From: Fibrobacter succinogenes
Lineage (GTDB): Bacteria > Fibrobacterota > Fibrobacteria > Fibrobacterales > Fibrobacteraceae
Reading direction: 5' to 3'
Assembly: GCA_902800345.1 (NCBI GenBank)
Contig: CADCDO010000038.1
Coordinates: forward strand, 1-64,000
Length of the DNA stretch: 64,000 nt
The notes under the pieces are model-generated. The model was not told the origin of the DNA and ran no database searches. It saw nothing but the letters and a program-made list of their open reading frames with translations. The position numbers and the translations under genes are program-made. The first letter of the stretch is position 1. Every line of letters begins with the position of its first letter. Below, piece after piece: positions 1 to 8,485 of this stretch.

Positions 1-117
1 CACATCAATATTTATTTTACCTGCAAGTTCCAGCAAGTACCTGAGATGTTTTACATCTGCAAATAGCCAACGGAAAAAAGCATCGTGAGGCTTTTTTGCA
101 GTCTGTTTTTCTTCCAT
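1..117 (-). CDS. Rpn-family recombination-promoting nuclease/putative transposase, N-terminal fragment
   Basis: The first 39 codons of a minus-strand gene that runs off the left edge. The N-terminus contains HDAFFRWLFAD followed by a Leu-rich helix, the typical opening of Rpn/YhgA-like PD-(D/E)XK nuclease proteins (transposase_31 family), which in other bacteria promote RecA-independent recombination. The ATG at 115-117 is preceded by an AGAAAGGA ribosome-binding site. The catalytic residues lie outside the window, so activity cannot be judged. The family call rests on the N-terminal motif alone. Confidence 0.7.
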   Translation of the reverse strand, partial: MEEKQTAKKPHDAFFRWLFADVKHLRYLLELAGKINIDV

Positions 118-275
118 AAAAATCCTTTCTCTTTTTTAGAGACAAGTTCATAAAAGCAATGATATAAGAAAGGATTTAGATAACGATAAATAAAGTCAGT
201 TCATCAGAACCGTCGACTATAATCTAACAAACACGTTCAAGAAAAACAAGGGGGCGTTTTGCAAAGCATCCATTT

Positions 276-293
276 TGCAAACAACCGTTTGCA
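276..293. repeat. AAC-centred palindrome, copy 1
   Basis: TGCAAAC-AACC-GTTTGCA is a perfect 7-bp stem with a 4-base loop. The core recurs at 353-366. Related palindromes at 18323-18337 and 36188-36202 sit upstream of lipoprotein or regulator genes. Confidence 0.6.
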
Positions 294-337
294 CGAGCGT
301 CGCGGCAACCAAGCTTGCTTGAGTTGACATGACCGAG
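294..337 (+). repeat. CGAGCGTCGC...GACCGAG variable-stem hairpin, copy 1
   Basis: Begins CGAGCGTCGC and ends ATGACCGAG with a central AAGCTTGCTT. This is the most diverged of five copies; the others are at 37901-37939 (inverted), 39599-39639, 43046-43082 and 43242-43278. Confidence 0.55.
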
Positions 338-376
338 TAGCAGGTTGTTCTACAAACAACCGTTTGCAAGCAAATT

Positions 377-1024
377 TCATTCAAAAAAAGTAAATGGGAT
401 TGAGACGATTGTTTCACCTGATTTTACCCTGAGAAATACCCAGCTGCCTACTAATTTTTGTATTTCGGCATCGAATTTGCTGTTTTGCGTTGTAGAGGAG
501 ACGATAGAAATGTCTGTAATTTCACCTTTGGGAGCAATTGTGAATTCTAAGGTAATCTTACCTTGGAATCCAGGATTCTTTTTCAAATAATTGTTATAAA
601 CATGGCGAAGACCCGGTGCACGCCTACGAACTATTTTCATAATATCCGAAGCAGTTCGATTGGATCCCTTTTTATTTTTCACCTTAAAATCACTTAAAGA
701 CGGACGCTCAACATTGCCCCTATACTTAAACTTAATGTTTTTAGGTCGATTGTCTGGGAGCCAATCCATTCCAGGAGGAATAGAATAAAAAAAAGTAGTT
801 TCTCGTTCCTCATTAAAATCAGGAATTGGCTTACCTCGACGATACCAATTACTATTAGAATCTATTTTTGCATTAATCCTTCGAAATTTTACCGATTCCT
901 TCGTTACAGTCGAACTACTAGACTCCATCTGTCGGCTAGTTTCTTCTTTGCAGCTTGAAATTACGAAAGCAACACATGCGACGACAATCGCAATGATAAA
1001 CATGTCCATTTTACAAATTTTCAT
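377..1024 (-). CDS. AgmX/PglI C-terminal domain lipoprotein
   Basis: A 215-residue predicted lipoprotein. The leader is a hydrophobic helix ending VISSC, a plausible lipobox, followed by a Ser-rich linker (MESSSSTV). The last ~85 residues (IVRRRAPGLRHVYNNYLKK, then GKITLEFTIAPKGEI and SWVFLRVKSG) match the AgmX/PglI or TonB-C-like fold, in which a periplasmic domain pairs with envelope partners. The ATG at 1024 puts the signal peptide at the N-terminus; an in-frame ATG at 1033 is an alternative. No partner gene is adjacent. Found in deltaproteobacterial gliding proteins and common in Fibrobacterota; the role here is unknown. Confidence 0.7.
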   Translation of the reverse strand: MKICKMDMFIIAIVVACVAFVISSCKEETSRQMESSSSTVTKESVKFRRINAKIDSNSNWYRRGKPIPDFNEERETTFFYSIPPGMDWLPDNRPKNIKFKYRGNVERPSLSDFKVKNKKGSNRTASDIMKIVRRRAPGLRHVYNNYLKKNPGFQGKITLEFTIAPKGEITDISIVSSTTQNSKFDAEIQKLVGSWVFLRVKSGETIVSIPFTFFE

Positions 1025-1072
1025 ACTCACCATACATCCTGTATTACAAGCTTTAACACCACTGAATATCAT

Positions 1073-1310
1073 TTACAAAATCGCAAAAACAATGCCAAAC
1101 GTTTTTATGAAAATTTACATGCAATGAAGATTCCCGGTCAAACAGGAAATCAGGTCGCACCCTAAGGGTGCTTTGAGGTATGGGCACGGCACTTCGTGCC
1201 TTTGGGGTATGAGGTATGAGCGCAATCGAAATAGGAAAGCTCGAAGCGAAGCGTGCACAGAGGAGCTTTAGCTCCGAGCTCATAGCCCACAACCCATAGC
1301 GGCAGAGCCG
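1073..1310. repeat. heptad-phased intergenic tract with short variable palindromes
   Basis: Contains palindromes with different stems in similar contexts: GCACCC-TAA-GGGTGC (1157-1171) followed by CTTTGAGG, GGCAC-TTC-GTGCC (1188-1200) followed by TTTGGGG, GGAGC-TTTA-GCTCC (1262-1275) and GCGGC-AGA-GCCGC (1299-1311). GGTATGA/GGTATGG words lie between them. The related ORF on the minus strand has no credible protein features. Confidence 0.6.
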
Positions 1311-3884
1311 CTACCCAATCACTTCCAAAGCGGCGTACTTGAGGATGATGGTGCGGTTGATATTTTCGCGGTCAAAACGAACGTCAACGCGAGCATTTTC
1401 GCCACTGCCGTAAGCTTTCATGATAACGCCATTGCCGTACTTGGAATGTCGAACACGAACGCCTGCCTGGTATGGATTTTGATTTGCGACTTGGCTGTAT
1501 TCATCATAAACAACGTGCGGACCACTCGAAGCGGCAGGCTTTGGCGAAGCCACCTTAATCGGATTGCGATAGACGATATGCTTATCGTTTTTCTTGATGG
1601 ACGCAGGTACCGCCGCCGGGCGCGAACCATACGAGCCATACGAAGAACCGCCATAACTGCCGGAACCGCTACGAGAGCTTCCGTAAGAATTTCCGCTGTA
1701 TGAGCCGCCGGACGAACGCGAGCTACCGTAAGAACCCGAACTGCCATAAGACGGACGGGAGCCATAGTTCGACGAGCCATACGAACCATAAGACGAACTG
1801 GAACGCGTATTCCCGACAAAACTGGGAACGGACGGACGCGTATTCAAACACGGCGTAAAGTCAACAACGGACGGGTCCAATTCCTTGAGGAAACGCGACG
1901 GAGCGAACGGTCGAATGTTGCCTTGGAAGAACCTGCGTTCTGCATGGTACAGATAAAGTTTTTTCTCGGCACGGGTACAGCCCACGTAGAACAGGCGGCG
2001 TTCTTCTTCCATCTGCTCGTTGATTTCGGCCATGGAAAGCATTGACGCGCCACGCACAAGCGGGAAGATTTCGTCATCACATCCTGCCAAATGAACCGTA
2101 TTGAATTCGAGGCCCTTCGCCATGTGAATCGTCATGAGCGTCACGAGGCCTTTCGACGTATCGACCTTCTTGTCACCATCCGTCAAAAGCGAAATATCCT
2201 GCAAAAACGCATCAAGAGTCGCCCCCGGATGGTCTTCGTCAAATTCGCGGATAGCGTTGATCATTTCGTCCAAGTTCGCGATGCGTTCGTCCGCCGTGAC
2301 TTCGTCTTCCTTGCGCAAGAATTCCTTGTATCCGGTATCCTTGATAATGTTTTCCGCAAGAATCGGGAGCGGGGTCTCGCCCGAATTCATCATCTCTTTC
2401 CAGCGCAGCACAAGATCCGTAAAAACTTTGAGCTTCGGAGCGCCGCGCCCCGTGCCGTTCGCTTCAGTGAGCAGATTGTCCCACAGCGAACCCTCGCCCG
2501 CTTTCACCTTGGCGAGTACGCCTTCGACTGTTGTCTTGCCGATGGCTCGCGGCGGCGTGTTGATCACGCGCAAGTACGCGGCATCGTCTTTTTCGTTCGC
2601 AAGTACGCGCAAGTAGGCAAGCACATCCTTGATTTCCTTGCGGTCCCAGAACCTTGTACCGCCAAAAATCACCGACGGAATGCGCAAATCGTTGAGTGCC
2701 TTTTCAAGCACGCGGGACTGGGCGTTCGTGCGGTAGAAAACAGCCGTCTTGGCATAAAAATCAGGCCCCGCCTGCGCAATCGTCTTTGCAATGTTCGATG
2801 CTTCGGAACGGTCATCCTCGAAATAGCGCACGTGAATGAGTTCGCCCGCCTCTTCCTTGGAATAAACGACCTTCTGCATTTCTTGAGGGCGGACGTTATG
2901 AGCAATCACGGAGCCCGCGCCCTTCACGATGTTCGCGGTCGAGCGGTAATTACGTTCGAGCTTTACAATCGTCACCGGTGCAAAATCGCGATGGAAATTG
3001 CGGATAATCTTGATGTTCGCGCCACGCCAGCCATAAATACTTTGGTCGTCATCGCCCACCACCGTTACGTTCTTCGTTTCCTTGTTGATGAGCAACTTCA
3101 AAAGTTCGTACTGGACATCATTCGTATCCTGGTATTCATCCACGACAACGTACTGGAAACGCTGTCTCAGCTGTTCCGCCAAATTCGGCACCATCTGCAA
3201 CATGCGAACCGTATTGAAAAGCAGGTCGTCAAAATCCATCGCATTCGATTCCGCAAGCTTTTTCTGGTAAGCCGCATAATAGCGGGCCTTGCGTTCTTCA
3301 TCAGCAAATTCGGCGTTCATAGCCGCCACATCCGGCGTCTGCAAAGTCGCCTTGTCGCCTTTATACAAAACCGTATTCTTGTAGCGAGAAATTGCGCCAT
3401 GGATTTTTTTCAGTTCATTGACATCGTAATCGTCGCCCAAGTCGTCCTTCAAGATTTCCTTGAGGATGCGTTTCTGGTCGTCGTCATCGTAAATGGAAAA
3501 GTTTGCGTCAAACCACTTGCCGCCAAGCGCCTTGATCACGGACTCCTTCGCCAAGCAGAGTTTCAAAAGTTTGAGACACACGGAGTGGAACGTTCCCATC
3601 CACATGAAAGGCTTGCGGCAATTCAAAAGCTTCTGGATACGGTCCTTCATTTCGCGGGCAGCCTTGTTCGTAAACGTAACCGCCAGCACACGATTGGAAT
3701 CAATTTTGTGATACGAAACTAGATGTGCAATCTTGTAAGTAATGCAGCGCGTCTTTCCAGAACCTGCACCGGCCAAAATCAACATCGGGCCGTCAATCTT
3801 TTTGGCGGCGGCCGCCTGTTCCGGGTTCAGTTCACGATCTAAAACACTACCATCAACAACATTACTTTCTTCAGCATCTACCAT
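1311..3884 (-). CDS. pcrA: ATP-dependent DNA helicase PcrA/UvrD
   Basis: An 857-residue SF1A 3'-5' DNA helicase of the UvrD/PcrA/Rep family, acting in nucleotide excision repair, replication restart and clearing of recombination intermediates. Visible motifs: Walker A AGAGSGKT (38-45), TFTNKAAREM (Ia), DEYQDTN (249-255), GDDDQSIYGWRGA (277-289), TIHMAKGLEF (585-594) and ERRLFYVGCTRAEKK (628-642). The C-terminal RVRHSKYGNGV segment is the PcrA-type Tudor-like RNA polymerase-binding domain. Unusually, residues ~695-755 are almost pure Ser/Tyr/Gly/Arg with about nine YG dipeptides. The gene is monocistronic, with a heptad tract downstream. Confidence 0.95.
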   Translation of the reverse strand: MVDAEESNVVDGSVLDRELNPEQAAAAKKIDGPMLILAGAGSGKTRCITYKIAHLVSYHKIDSNRVLAVTFTNKAAREMKDRIQKLLNCRKPFMWMGTFHSVCLKLLKLCLAKESVIKALGGKWFDANFSIYDDDDQKRILKEILKDDLGDDYDVNELKKIHGAISRYKNTVLYKGDKATLQTPDVAAMNAEFADEERKARYYAAYQKKLAESNAMDFDDLLFNTVRMLQMVPNLAEQLRQRFQYVVVDEYQDTNDVQYELLKLLINKETKNVTVVGDDDQSIYGWRGANIKIIRNFHRDFAPVTIVKLERNYRSTANIVKGAGSVIAHNVRPQEMQKVVYSKEEAGELIHVRYFEDDRSEASNIAKTIAQAGPDFYAKTAVFYRTNAQSRVLEKALNDLRIPSVIFGGTRFWDRKEIKDVLAYLRVLANEKDDAAYLRVINTPPRAIGKTTVEGVLAKVKAGEGSLWDNLLTEANGTGRGAPKLKVFTDLVLRWKEMMNSGETPLPILAENIIKDTGYKEFLRKEDEVTADERIANLDEMINAIREFDEDHPGATLDAFLQDISLLTDGDKKVDTSKGLVTLMTIHMAKGLEFNTVHLAGCDDEIFPLVRGASMLSMAEINEQMEEERRLFYVGCTRAEKKLYLYHAERRFFQGNIRPFAPSRFLKELDPSVVDFTPCLNTRPSVPSFVGNTRSSSSYGSYGSSNYGSRPSYGSSGSYGSSRSSGGSYSGNSYGSSRSGSGSYGGSSYGSYGSRPAAVPASIKKNDKHIVYRNPIKVASPKPAASSGPHVVYDEYSQVANQNPYQAGVRVRHSKYGNGVIMKAYGSGENARVDVRFDRENINRTIILKYAALEVIG

Positions 3885-3951
3885 CTAGCACCTCTAGTCG
3901 ATATACAGATGTGCAATATAGTAATTTAGGTAGTGAACAAAAACAGGAGAT

Positions 3952-3973
3952 GCCCGATCAAGTCGGGCATGAC
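3952..3973 (-). terminator. hairpin downstream of the pilB-like gene
   Basis: GCCCGA-TCAAG-TCGGGC forms a 6-bp GC-rich stem between the pilB-like gene stop and pcrA, with a T-rich tract following on the minus strand. Probably the terminator of the thiL-pilB unit. Confidence 0.6.
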
Positions 3974-4021
3974 AAGAGAAAAAAGCGGAGATGACAAGGC
4001 AAAACACCTATAACCTAGCGA

Positions 4022-5947
4022 CTAGTCGTCCGCGGTAGATGCACCGATGGCTTGTTCAAGCGTCGTATGTCCTTGGAGAGCCTTGTTGATGCCGTCCATA
4101 CGCAACGTAATCATTTCGCAGGACTTGATGGCTTCGCGCTTGATTTCGTCACCGGAGGCACGCTTGATCACGAGGTTACGCACGGCTTCGTTCGGCACGA
4201 GGAACTCGTAAATACCGCAACGTCCCTTGAAACCAGAACCATCGCACTTGGGGCAGCCCTTTCCGTGATAGAACTGCATGTCCGGCGAGAGGTGAAGTTC
4301 GTCGCGGAGTTCCTGCGAGATTTCGACGGGCTCCTTGCAGTTCTTGCAAATGCGGCGCACGAGTCGCTGGGCCAAGACGCCCTTGATAGCAGTCGAGACA
4401 AGGAACGGTTCCAGTCCCATTTCAAGCAAACGAGGGAATGCACCGGCAGCATCGTTCGTATGCAACGTACTGAAGACCAAGTGACCCGTCAAAGCAGCTT
4501 CGATAGCCATCGTCGAGGTTTCTTGGTCACGCATTTCACCGATCATGATGACGTCCGGGTCCTGACGCAAGAGGGCGCGGATGCCCGCCGCGAACGTAAA
4601 GCCTGCAGCGTTGTTGATCTGTCCTTGGTTCACACCGTCAATATTCAATTCCACCGGGTCTTCCATCGTCGAGATGTTGATGGTGGAATCCAAAATTTCT
4701 CGAATAGAAGCGTAAAGCGTCGTAGATTTACCGGAACCCGTCGGGCCGGTCACCAGCACAATGCCGTTCGGGGCATTAATGGCATCGATAAACTGCTTGA
4801 GCACACGAGCGTCGAAGCCCATTTCCTTGAGCGGGAACTGACCCGAGTTCGGGTCCAAAATACGCATAACAATTTTTTCGCAAACGCCGCGTTTACGGAG
4901 CGATATCGGGAACGAGCTCACACGAAGGTCCACTTCGGCGCCCTTGTAACGCACGGTAAAGCGTCCGTCCAACGGTTTACGTTTTTCGGCGATGTCCATC
5001 TTGGACAAAAGCTTGATACGCGAAAGAATCTGCGGCATGAGCCTTGCGGGAATCGGCGACATCACTTGCAAGTCACCGTCAATGCGGTAGCGCAGCTTGA
5101 GGAAAGTCTCTTGCGGTTCCAGGTGAATATCGGATGCGTGGCGGGCAATGGCTTCGTGAATCAAGGTCGTCACGATTTTCACGACCTGGCGGCCTTCTTC
5201 ATCGCTCAATTCCGGTTCGTCGCTGTTACTGCTTCCGCGTTCGACCGTTTCTAGTTCCTCATCGCCCGAAGATCCGATAAGTTCGGCAAGGGATTCTTCA
5301 GCCGGGCCATGGTTTGCAAAAAGAAGATCGATAGTCTTCTTGATGTCCTGTTCGGACGCCATGACGACATCCACATTTCTCTTGACTTTGAACTTGATGG
5401 AATCCCTGAGACGCACATTCGTCGGGTCCGCCATGGCGACCACAAGCGCCTGACGCGGATCCCTCGTCACATAAAGCGGTACAATCTTGTACGCTTTGCA
5501 CTGTTCTTCGGAAATAAACTCATAGACTTTTTCGTCCAACCGGACGGCATCGAGCTTTACAAACGGAACCTCGAACTGGCAGCAGAGAATGTCCGTGAGT
5601 TTCTTTTCGTCGATGAATTTCAAATCGACGAGTACGCGGCCAAGACGTTTGCCGCCTGAAGTCTTTTGCTTTTCAAGAGCCTCGTTCAGCTGGTCCTGGG
5701 TGATGAAGCCCTGATCCAATAGCATTTCGCCGATACGTTTCTTGGTGACGCTCTGCATCTGGACACCCAGAATGTCCGTAAGAGCTTCTTGCTTGACCAT
5801 TCCAGCCTTGACAAGAACCTGGGCAAGTGTCAACTTTTTGCCCAGCTGCGCCTGATACTTGATTTCGTCTTCGGCATACTTTAACTGGTCCTCGTTAATC
5901 AGGTTAACGCGAACCAATAATTGACCTAATCCACTTGAATCTTTCAT
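4022..5947 (-). CDS. GspE/PilB-type secretion or pilus assembly ATPase
   Basis: A 641-residue cytoplasmic ATPase of the type II secretion/type IV pilus family, which powers pilin or pseudopilin assembly. The N-terminal ~200 residues hold tandem MshEN-like modules (LGQLLVRVNLINEDQL, IGEMLLDQGFITQDQL, LGRVLVDLKFIDEKKL), possible cyclic-di-GMP binders. The motor follows: Walker A GPTGSGKSTT (~400), Walker B region IMIGEMRDQET (~465) and paired cysteines CKNC...CPKC (~535-567) typical of the zinc-binding insert. The start at 5947 gives an ATGA overlap with the thiL stop, implying translational coupling; the longer form starting at 5959 is less likely. No other pilus genes are nearby. Confidence 0.9.
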   Translation of the reverse strand: MKDSSGLGQLLVRVNLINEDQLKYAEDEIKYQAQLGKKLTLAQVLVKAGMVKQEALTDILGVQMQSVTKKRIGEMLLDQGFITQDQLNEALEKQKTSGGKRLGRVLVDLKFIDEKKLTDILCCQFEVPFVKLDAVRLDEKVYEFISEEQCKAYKIVPLYVTRDPRQALVVAMADPTNVRLRDSIKFKVKRNVDVVMASEQDIKKTIDLLFANHGPAEESLAELIGSSGDEELETVERGSSNSDEPELSDEEGRQVVKIVTTLIHEAIARHASDIHLEPQETFLKLRYRIDGDLQVMSPIPARLMPQILSRIKLLSKMDIAEKRKPLDGRFTVRYKGAEVDLRVSSFPISLRKRGVCEKIVMRILDPNSGQFPLKEMGFDARVLKQFIDAINAPNGIVLVTGPTGSGKSTTLYASIREILDSTINISTMEDPVELNIDGVNQGQINNAAGFTFAAGIRALLRQDPDVIMIGEMRDQETSTMAIEAALTGHLVFSTLHTNDAAGAFPRLLEMGLEPFLVSTAIKGVLAQRLVRRICKNCKEPVEISQELRDELHLSPDMQFYHGKGCPKCDGSGFKGRCGIYEFLVPNEAVRNLVIKRASGDEIKREAIKSCEMITLRMDGINKALQGHTTLEQAIGASTADD

Positions 5948-6948
5948 AGATGTGACCACGCCTGAGCGTTTAAAGTAATCCTACCACCAACTTTATTATT
6001 CAAATATACACCACAACCGCGATTTACCAAACCAATTTCGTGAATTTCATCACTTTTTGGCGTGTTTTTATCACAGTTACTGCTAATATATATTTTTTTT
6101 GTAAGATTCGAAGTGAAAAGAAGTTCGTATTCTTCACCCCCGTTTAGCGCAAATTTGAGCGGCGAAAGTCCGAAATAATCGCACATTTCCAAAACATCTT
6201 CGTCAATGGGCATTTTTTCTTCGTCTATTTCGATAGAAACGCCCGATGAAAGCGCCAAATGGTTCGCTTCCGAGCTGAGTCCGTCGCTAATATCCATGCA
6301 GGCACCTCGTACGCCCTGCTTTACCAACTGCGCCCCAGCATCCTCGCAAATTTTTGGAGAAAGGTGGTATTCGACCAGTCTCGGGAAGCGCGCGGCCTCT
6401 TCGGGACGGTTCATCAAGATCCAGAGTCCGGCCGCGGATTTGCCAAGAGTCCCCGCCACATAGACGCGGTCTCCCGGTTTTGCCCCGCTACGGAAAAGAG
6501 TCGTCTCGCCATCAGTCATGCCGAGGAGAGTCGTCGAAAACATGCCGACATCGCCCGCGACCGTATCGCCCCCAATCAACGTAACTTTCCTTCTCTCAAA
6601 GCCTTGCGCAACCGCAGCGACAATACGGTTGCGGATTTCCTCGTCCCAGTTCCGGTTTACGCAAAGTCCGAACAACGCAATTTTGGGGCGACCGCCCATC
6701 GAAGACACATCAGATATGTTGGATACAATATGCTTCTCGACCGCCTGTTCAGGACTAGACCAGTCTAGCCGGAAGTGCACGTTTTCCACCGACAAATCCT
6801 TTGTCGCAAGCCAGCCGTCAAAGATGGCGCAGTCATCCCCCGCTGGAATCCAACTGCGGTAGGCAGGCGATTCCATCTTCAATGGGGATGCCCCCTGCAA
6901 TATTTTGTTTACGAGCCTAAATTCGCCGAGGTCAGGGAATTTCATCAT
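5944..6948 (-). CDS. thiL: thiamine-monophosphate kinase
   Basis: A 334-residue ThiL (PurM/AIR synthase-like superfamily) that phosphorylates thiamine phosphate to thiamine diphosphate. Visible family features are LGEFRLVNKIL at the start, the metal-binding AGDDCAIFD, LSVENVHFRLDW, NISDVSSMGGRPK, LIGGDTVAGD and the C-terminal MDISDGLSSEANHL with NGGEEYELLFT. The start is chosen at the first of two adjacent ATG codons (6948, 6945), giving the usual N-terminus. The gene overlaps the PilB-like ATPase by 4 bases, an odd pairing of cofactor synthesis with pilus or secretion function. Confidence 0.95.
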   Translation of the reverse strand: MMKFPDLGEFRLVNKILQGASPLKMESPAYRSWIPAGDDCAIFDGWLATKDLSVENVHFRLDWSSPEQAVEKHIVSNISDVSSMGGRPKIALFGLCVNRNWDEEIRNRIVAAVAQGFERRKVTLIGGDTVAGDVGMFSTTLLGMTDGETTLFRSGAKPGDRVYVAGTLGKSAAGLWILMNRPEEAARFPRLVEYHLSPKICEDAGAQLVKQGVRGACMDISDGLSSEANHLALSSGVSIEIDEEKMPIDEDVLEMCDYFGLSPLKFALNGGEEYELLFTSNLTKKIYISSNCDKNTPKSDEIHEIGLVNRGCGVYLNNKVGGRITLNAQAWSHL

Positions 6949-7014
6949 CTTTTTTCGAGGGAAAAATAAAGTTACCGCACCATAATTTAACAATAAACTT
7001 TCTATACTTTAGGC

Positions 7015-7470
7015 GTGGGACATATATTTTTCATAACGCCATCGTCGCCCGGCAGTCTAGACAAACTGAACCAGTGGACTTTCCGCTGGCTTTTGGAGCA
7101 TGGCAACATGGCGGACGATTCCACCCTCTACACCTGCAATTCCATCGAAAGCGCACAAAGTCTTTTGGAATCCGCACTCATCATCGGCCAGTCGCCCGCG
7201 CTCATCATCTTTGATCACGCCGACCACGCCACCGACAAGAACCTTGCGTTCAGCAAGGAACTCCACAACGCCATTCCAGAATCGTGGATTATCGAAATCA
7301 TCCCCGACGACATGCCGCTCCCCGAAGATTCCGGAGACGACAACACGTTCTGGATCAGGCGGCCCGTCAGCGAAGAAGAATGGAACGCTACGCTCGAAAG
7401 CGTACTGCACAAGAACGGTTGTCCGCAATGGGCCAAGTGGACCGGGAACAAAACCTATAGAGGTTTTTAA
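7015..7470 (+). CDS. hypothetical protein, possibly a degenerate receiver-like fold
   Basis: A 151-residue protein that I do not recognise. It alternates hydrophobic strands and helices (FFITPSSPGSL, PALIIFDHADHA, ESWIIEIIPDD, FWIRRPVSEEEWNATL), recalling a CheY-like alpha/beta fold in which IIFDHADH would hold the phospho-acceptor site and IRRPVS replaces the usual K-P. This is inference only. It starts with GTG and has no clear Shine-Dalgarno sequence; a TATACT box sits 7 bases upstream, so the message may be leaderless. The next gene starts 2 bases after the stop, so the two are co-transcribed. Confidence 0.6.
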   Translation: MGHIFFITPSSPGSLDKLNQWTFRWLLEHGNMADDSTLYTCNSIESAQSLLESALIIGQSPALIIFDHADHATDKNLAFSKELHNAIPESWIIEIIPDDMPLPEDSGDDNTFWIRRPVSEEEWNATLESVLHKNGCPQWAKWTGNKTYRGF

Positions 7471-7472
7471 CT

Positions 7473-8456
7473 GTGATTAAAGGCGTCAGCTATTTTGGAG
7501 TGCGATCCCCGAAGCTCGCTCTTTTGGATATTGCACGCATCAAAGACGCGGGGTTCAACGCCATCCTCCATACGTGGAGCGAAGAAGATTTACAGTACTA
7601 CTACGGCTCGATGGAACAAATCGTGAACGAGTCCGCCGCGATGGGTCTCTCCGTCTATGTGAATCCGTGGGGCGTCGGTCGCGTGTTCGGCGGCGAAGCT
7701 TATTCGGAACTTACCGCGCGAAACCACGACATGTGCCAGGTCGCGATAGACGGAAAGCCGAAAGTCGCCGCATGCCCGAACCATCCCGAATTCCGCGCGT
7801 ACATGCACAAGTGGATTGAGGTTGTCTGCCACACGGACGTTTCTACGATTTTCTGGGACGAGCCGCATTTCTACTTCGAGAAGGGCGGGCTTGAAAACTG
7901 GAGTTGCCGCTGCGAAAAATGTCGCACAAAGTATCGCGAAAAATTCGGTGAGGAGATGCCTACGGAACTTACGGACAACGTCAAGACATTCCGCGAGGAT
8001 TCGCTTATCGACTTTCTGAAAGAAATGACCGAGGATGTTCACGCCCGCGGCAAGCGCAACTGCGTGTGCATGCTGCCGCCGTGGTTTCCCGCCGGACTTG
8101 ATGACTGGAGCCGAGTCGCAAGCCTCGACACGGTCGATGAAATCGCAAGCGACCCGTACTGGGAACGAGGTGCTAGCGAAGATTGGGTCCGCGAAAAATA
8201 TCGAAAAACAGCGAACAAACTCATAGCAGTGGCCTCACGATACGGCAAGTCCGTACAAATGTGGATCAAGGCTTACCAGATTGAAGCCGGTCGCGAGAAC
8301 GACCTCGCCATCGCCGTCGAAGAGAGCCGTGCTGCCGGCATCAAGAACATTTTCGCCTGGAGCTACCGAGGCACAGAAACGCTGAGTTGGCTCAAGAGCG
8401 ACAATCCCGACAAAGTCGCCACGGTTTTCCGGGGAGCGCTTCAACAAAAAGTTTAA
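7473..8456 (+). CDS. putative TIM-barrel glycoside hydrolase-like protein
   Basis: A 327-residue cytoplasmic protein (no signal peptide) with TIM-barrel hydrolase character: DAGFNAILHTWSEED, GLSVYVNPWGVGRVFGGEA, STIFWDEPHF (a likely catalytic acid in WDEPH), CRCEKCRTKYREKFG (a cysteine pattern seen in GH42-like and related uncharacterised families) and a C-terminal IKNIFAWSYRGTETLSW. The substrate is unknown. It starts with GTG 2 bases after the preceding stop. It could also be a non-catalytic barrel; the WDEP motif argues for an active enzyme. Confidence 0.65.
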   Translation: MIKGVSYFGVRSPKLALLDIARIKDAGFNAILHTWSEEDLQYYYGSMEQIVNESAAMGLSVYVNPWGVGRVFGGEAYSELTARNHDMCQVAIDGKPKVAACPNHPEFRAYMHKWIEVVCHTDVSTIFWDEPHFYFEKGGLENWSCRCEKCRTKYREKFGEEMPTELTDNVKTFREDSLIDFLKEMTEDVHARGKRNCVCMLPPWFPAGLDDWSRVASLDTVDEIASDPYWERGASEDWVREKYRKTANKLIAVASRYGKSVQMWIKAYQIEAGRENDLAIAVEESRAAGIKNIFAWSYRGTETLSWLKSDNPDKVATVFRGALQQKV

Positions 8457-8485
8457 CATCAATAACATCAATCAAAAGGTTCCAT

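Larger units (their letters stand above)
118..376. other. gene-poor spacer with repeated CAAACAACCGTTTG hairpins
   Basis: No convincing gene; the short ORFs here lack ribosome-binding sites and coding character. The spacer carries two copies of the small palindrome CAAAC-AACC-GTTTG (276-293 with a 7-bp stem, and 353-366) on either side of one copy of the CGAGCGTCGC...GACCGAG hairpin element (294-337). Confidence 0.6.

Noticed and set aside
345..590. 81-codon plus-strand ORF
   Set aside because: Overlaps the antisense of the AgmX-domain lipoprotein and the palindromic spacer, with no ribosome-binding site.
377..1024. TonB
   Set aside because: The C-terminal domain is TonB-like, but the leader ends in a lipobox and the Pro-rich spanning region of TonB is absent; AgmX/PglI fits better.
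2091..3722. 543-codon plus-strand ORF
   Set aside because: Exactly antisense to pcrA, rich in His/Arg/Val from complementary codons, and without a ribosome-binding site or recognisable motif.
4052..5254. 400-codon plus-strand ORF
   Set aside because: Antisense shadow of the PilB/GspE-like ATPase, whose motifs are all in place.
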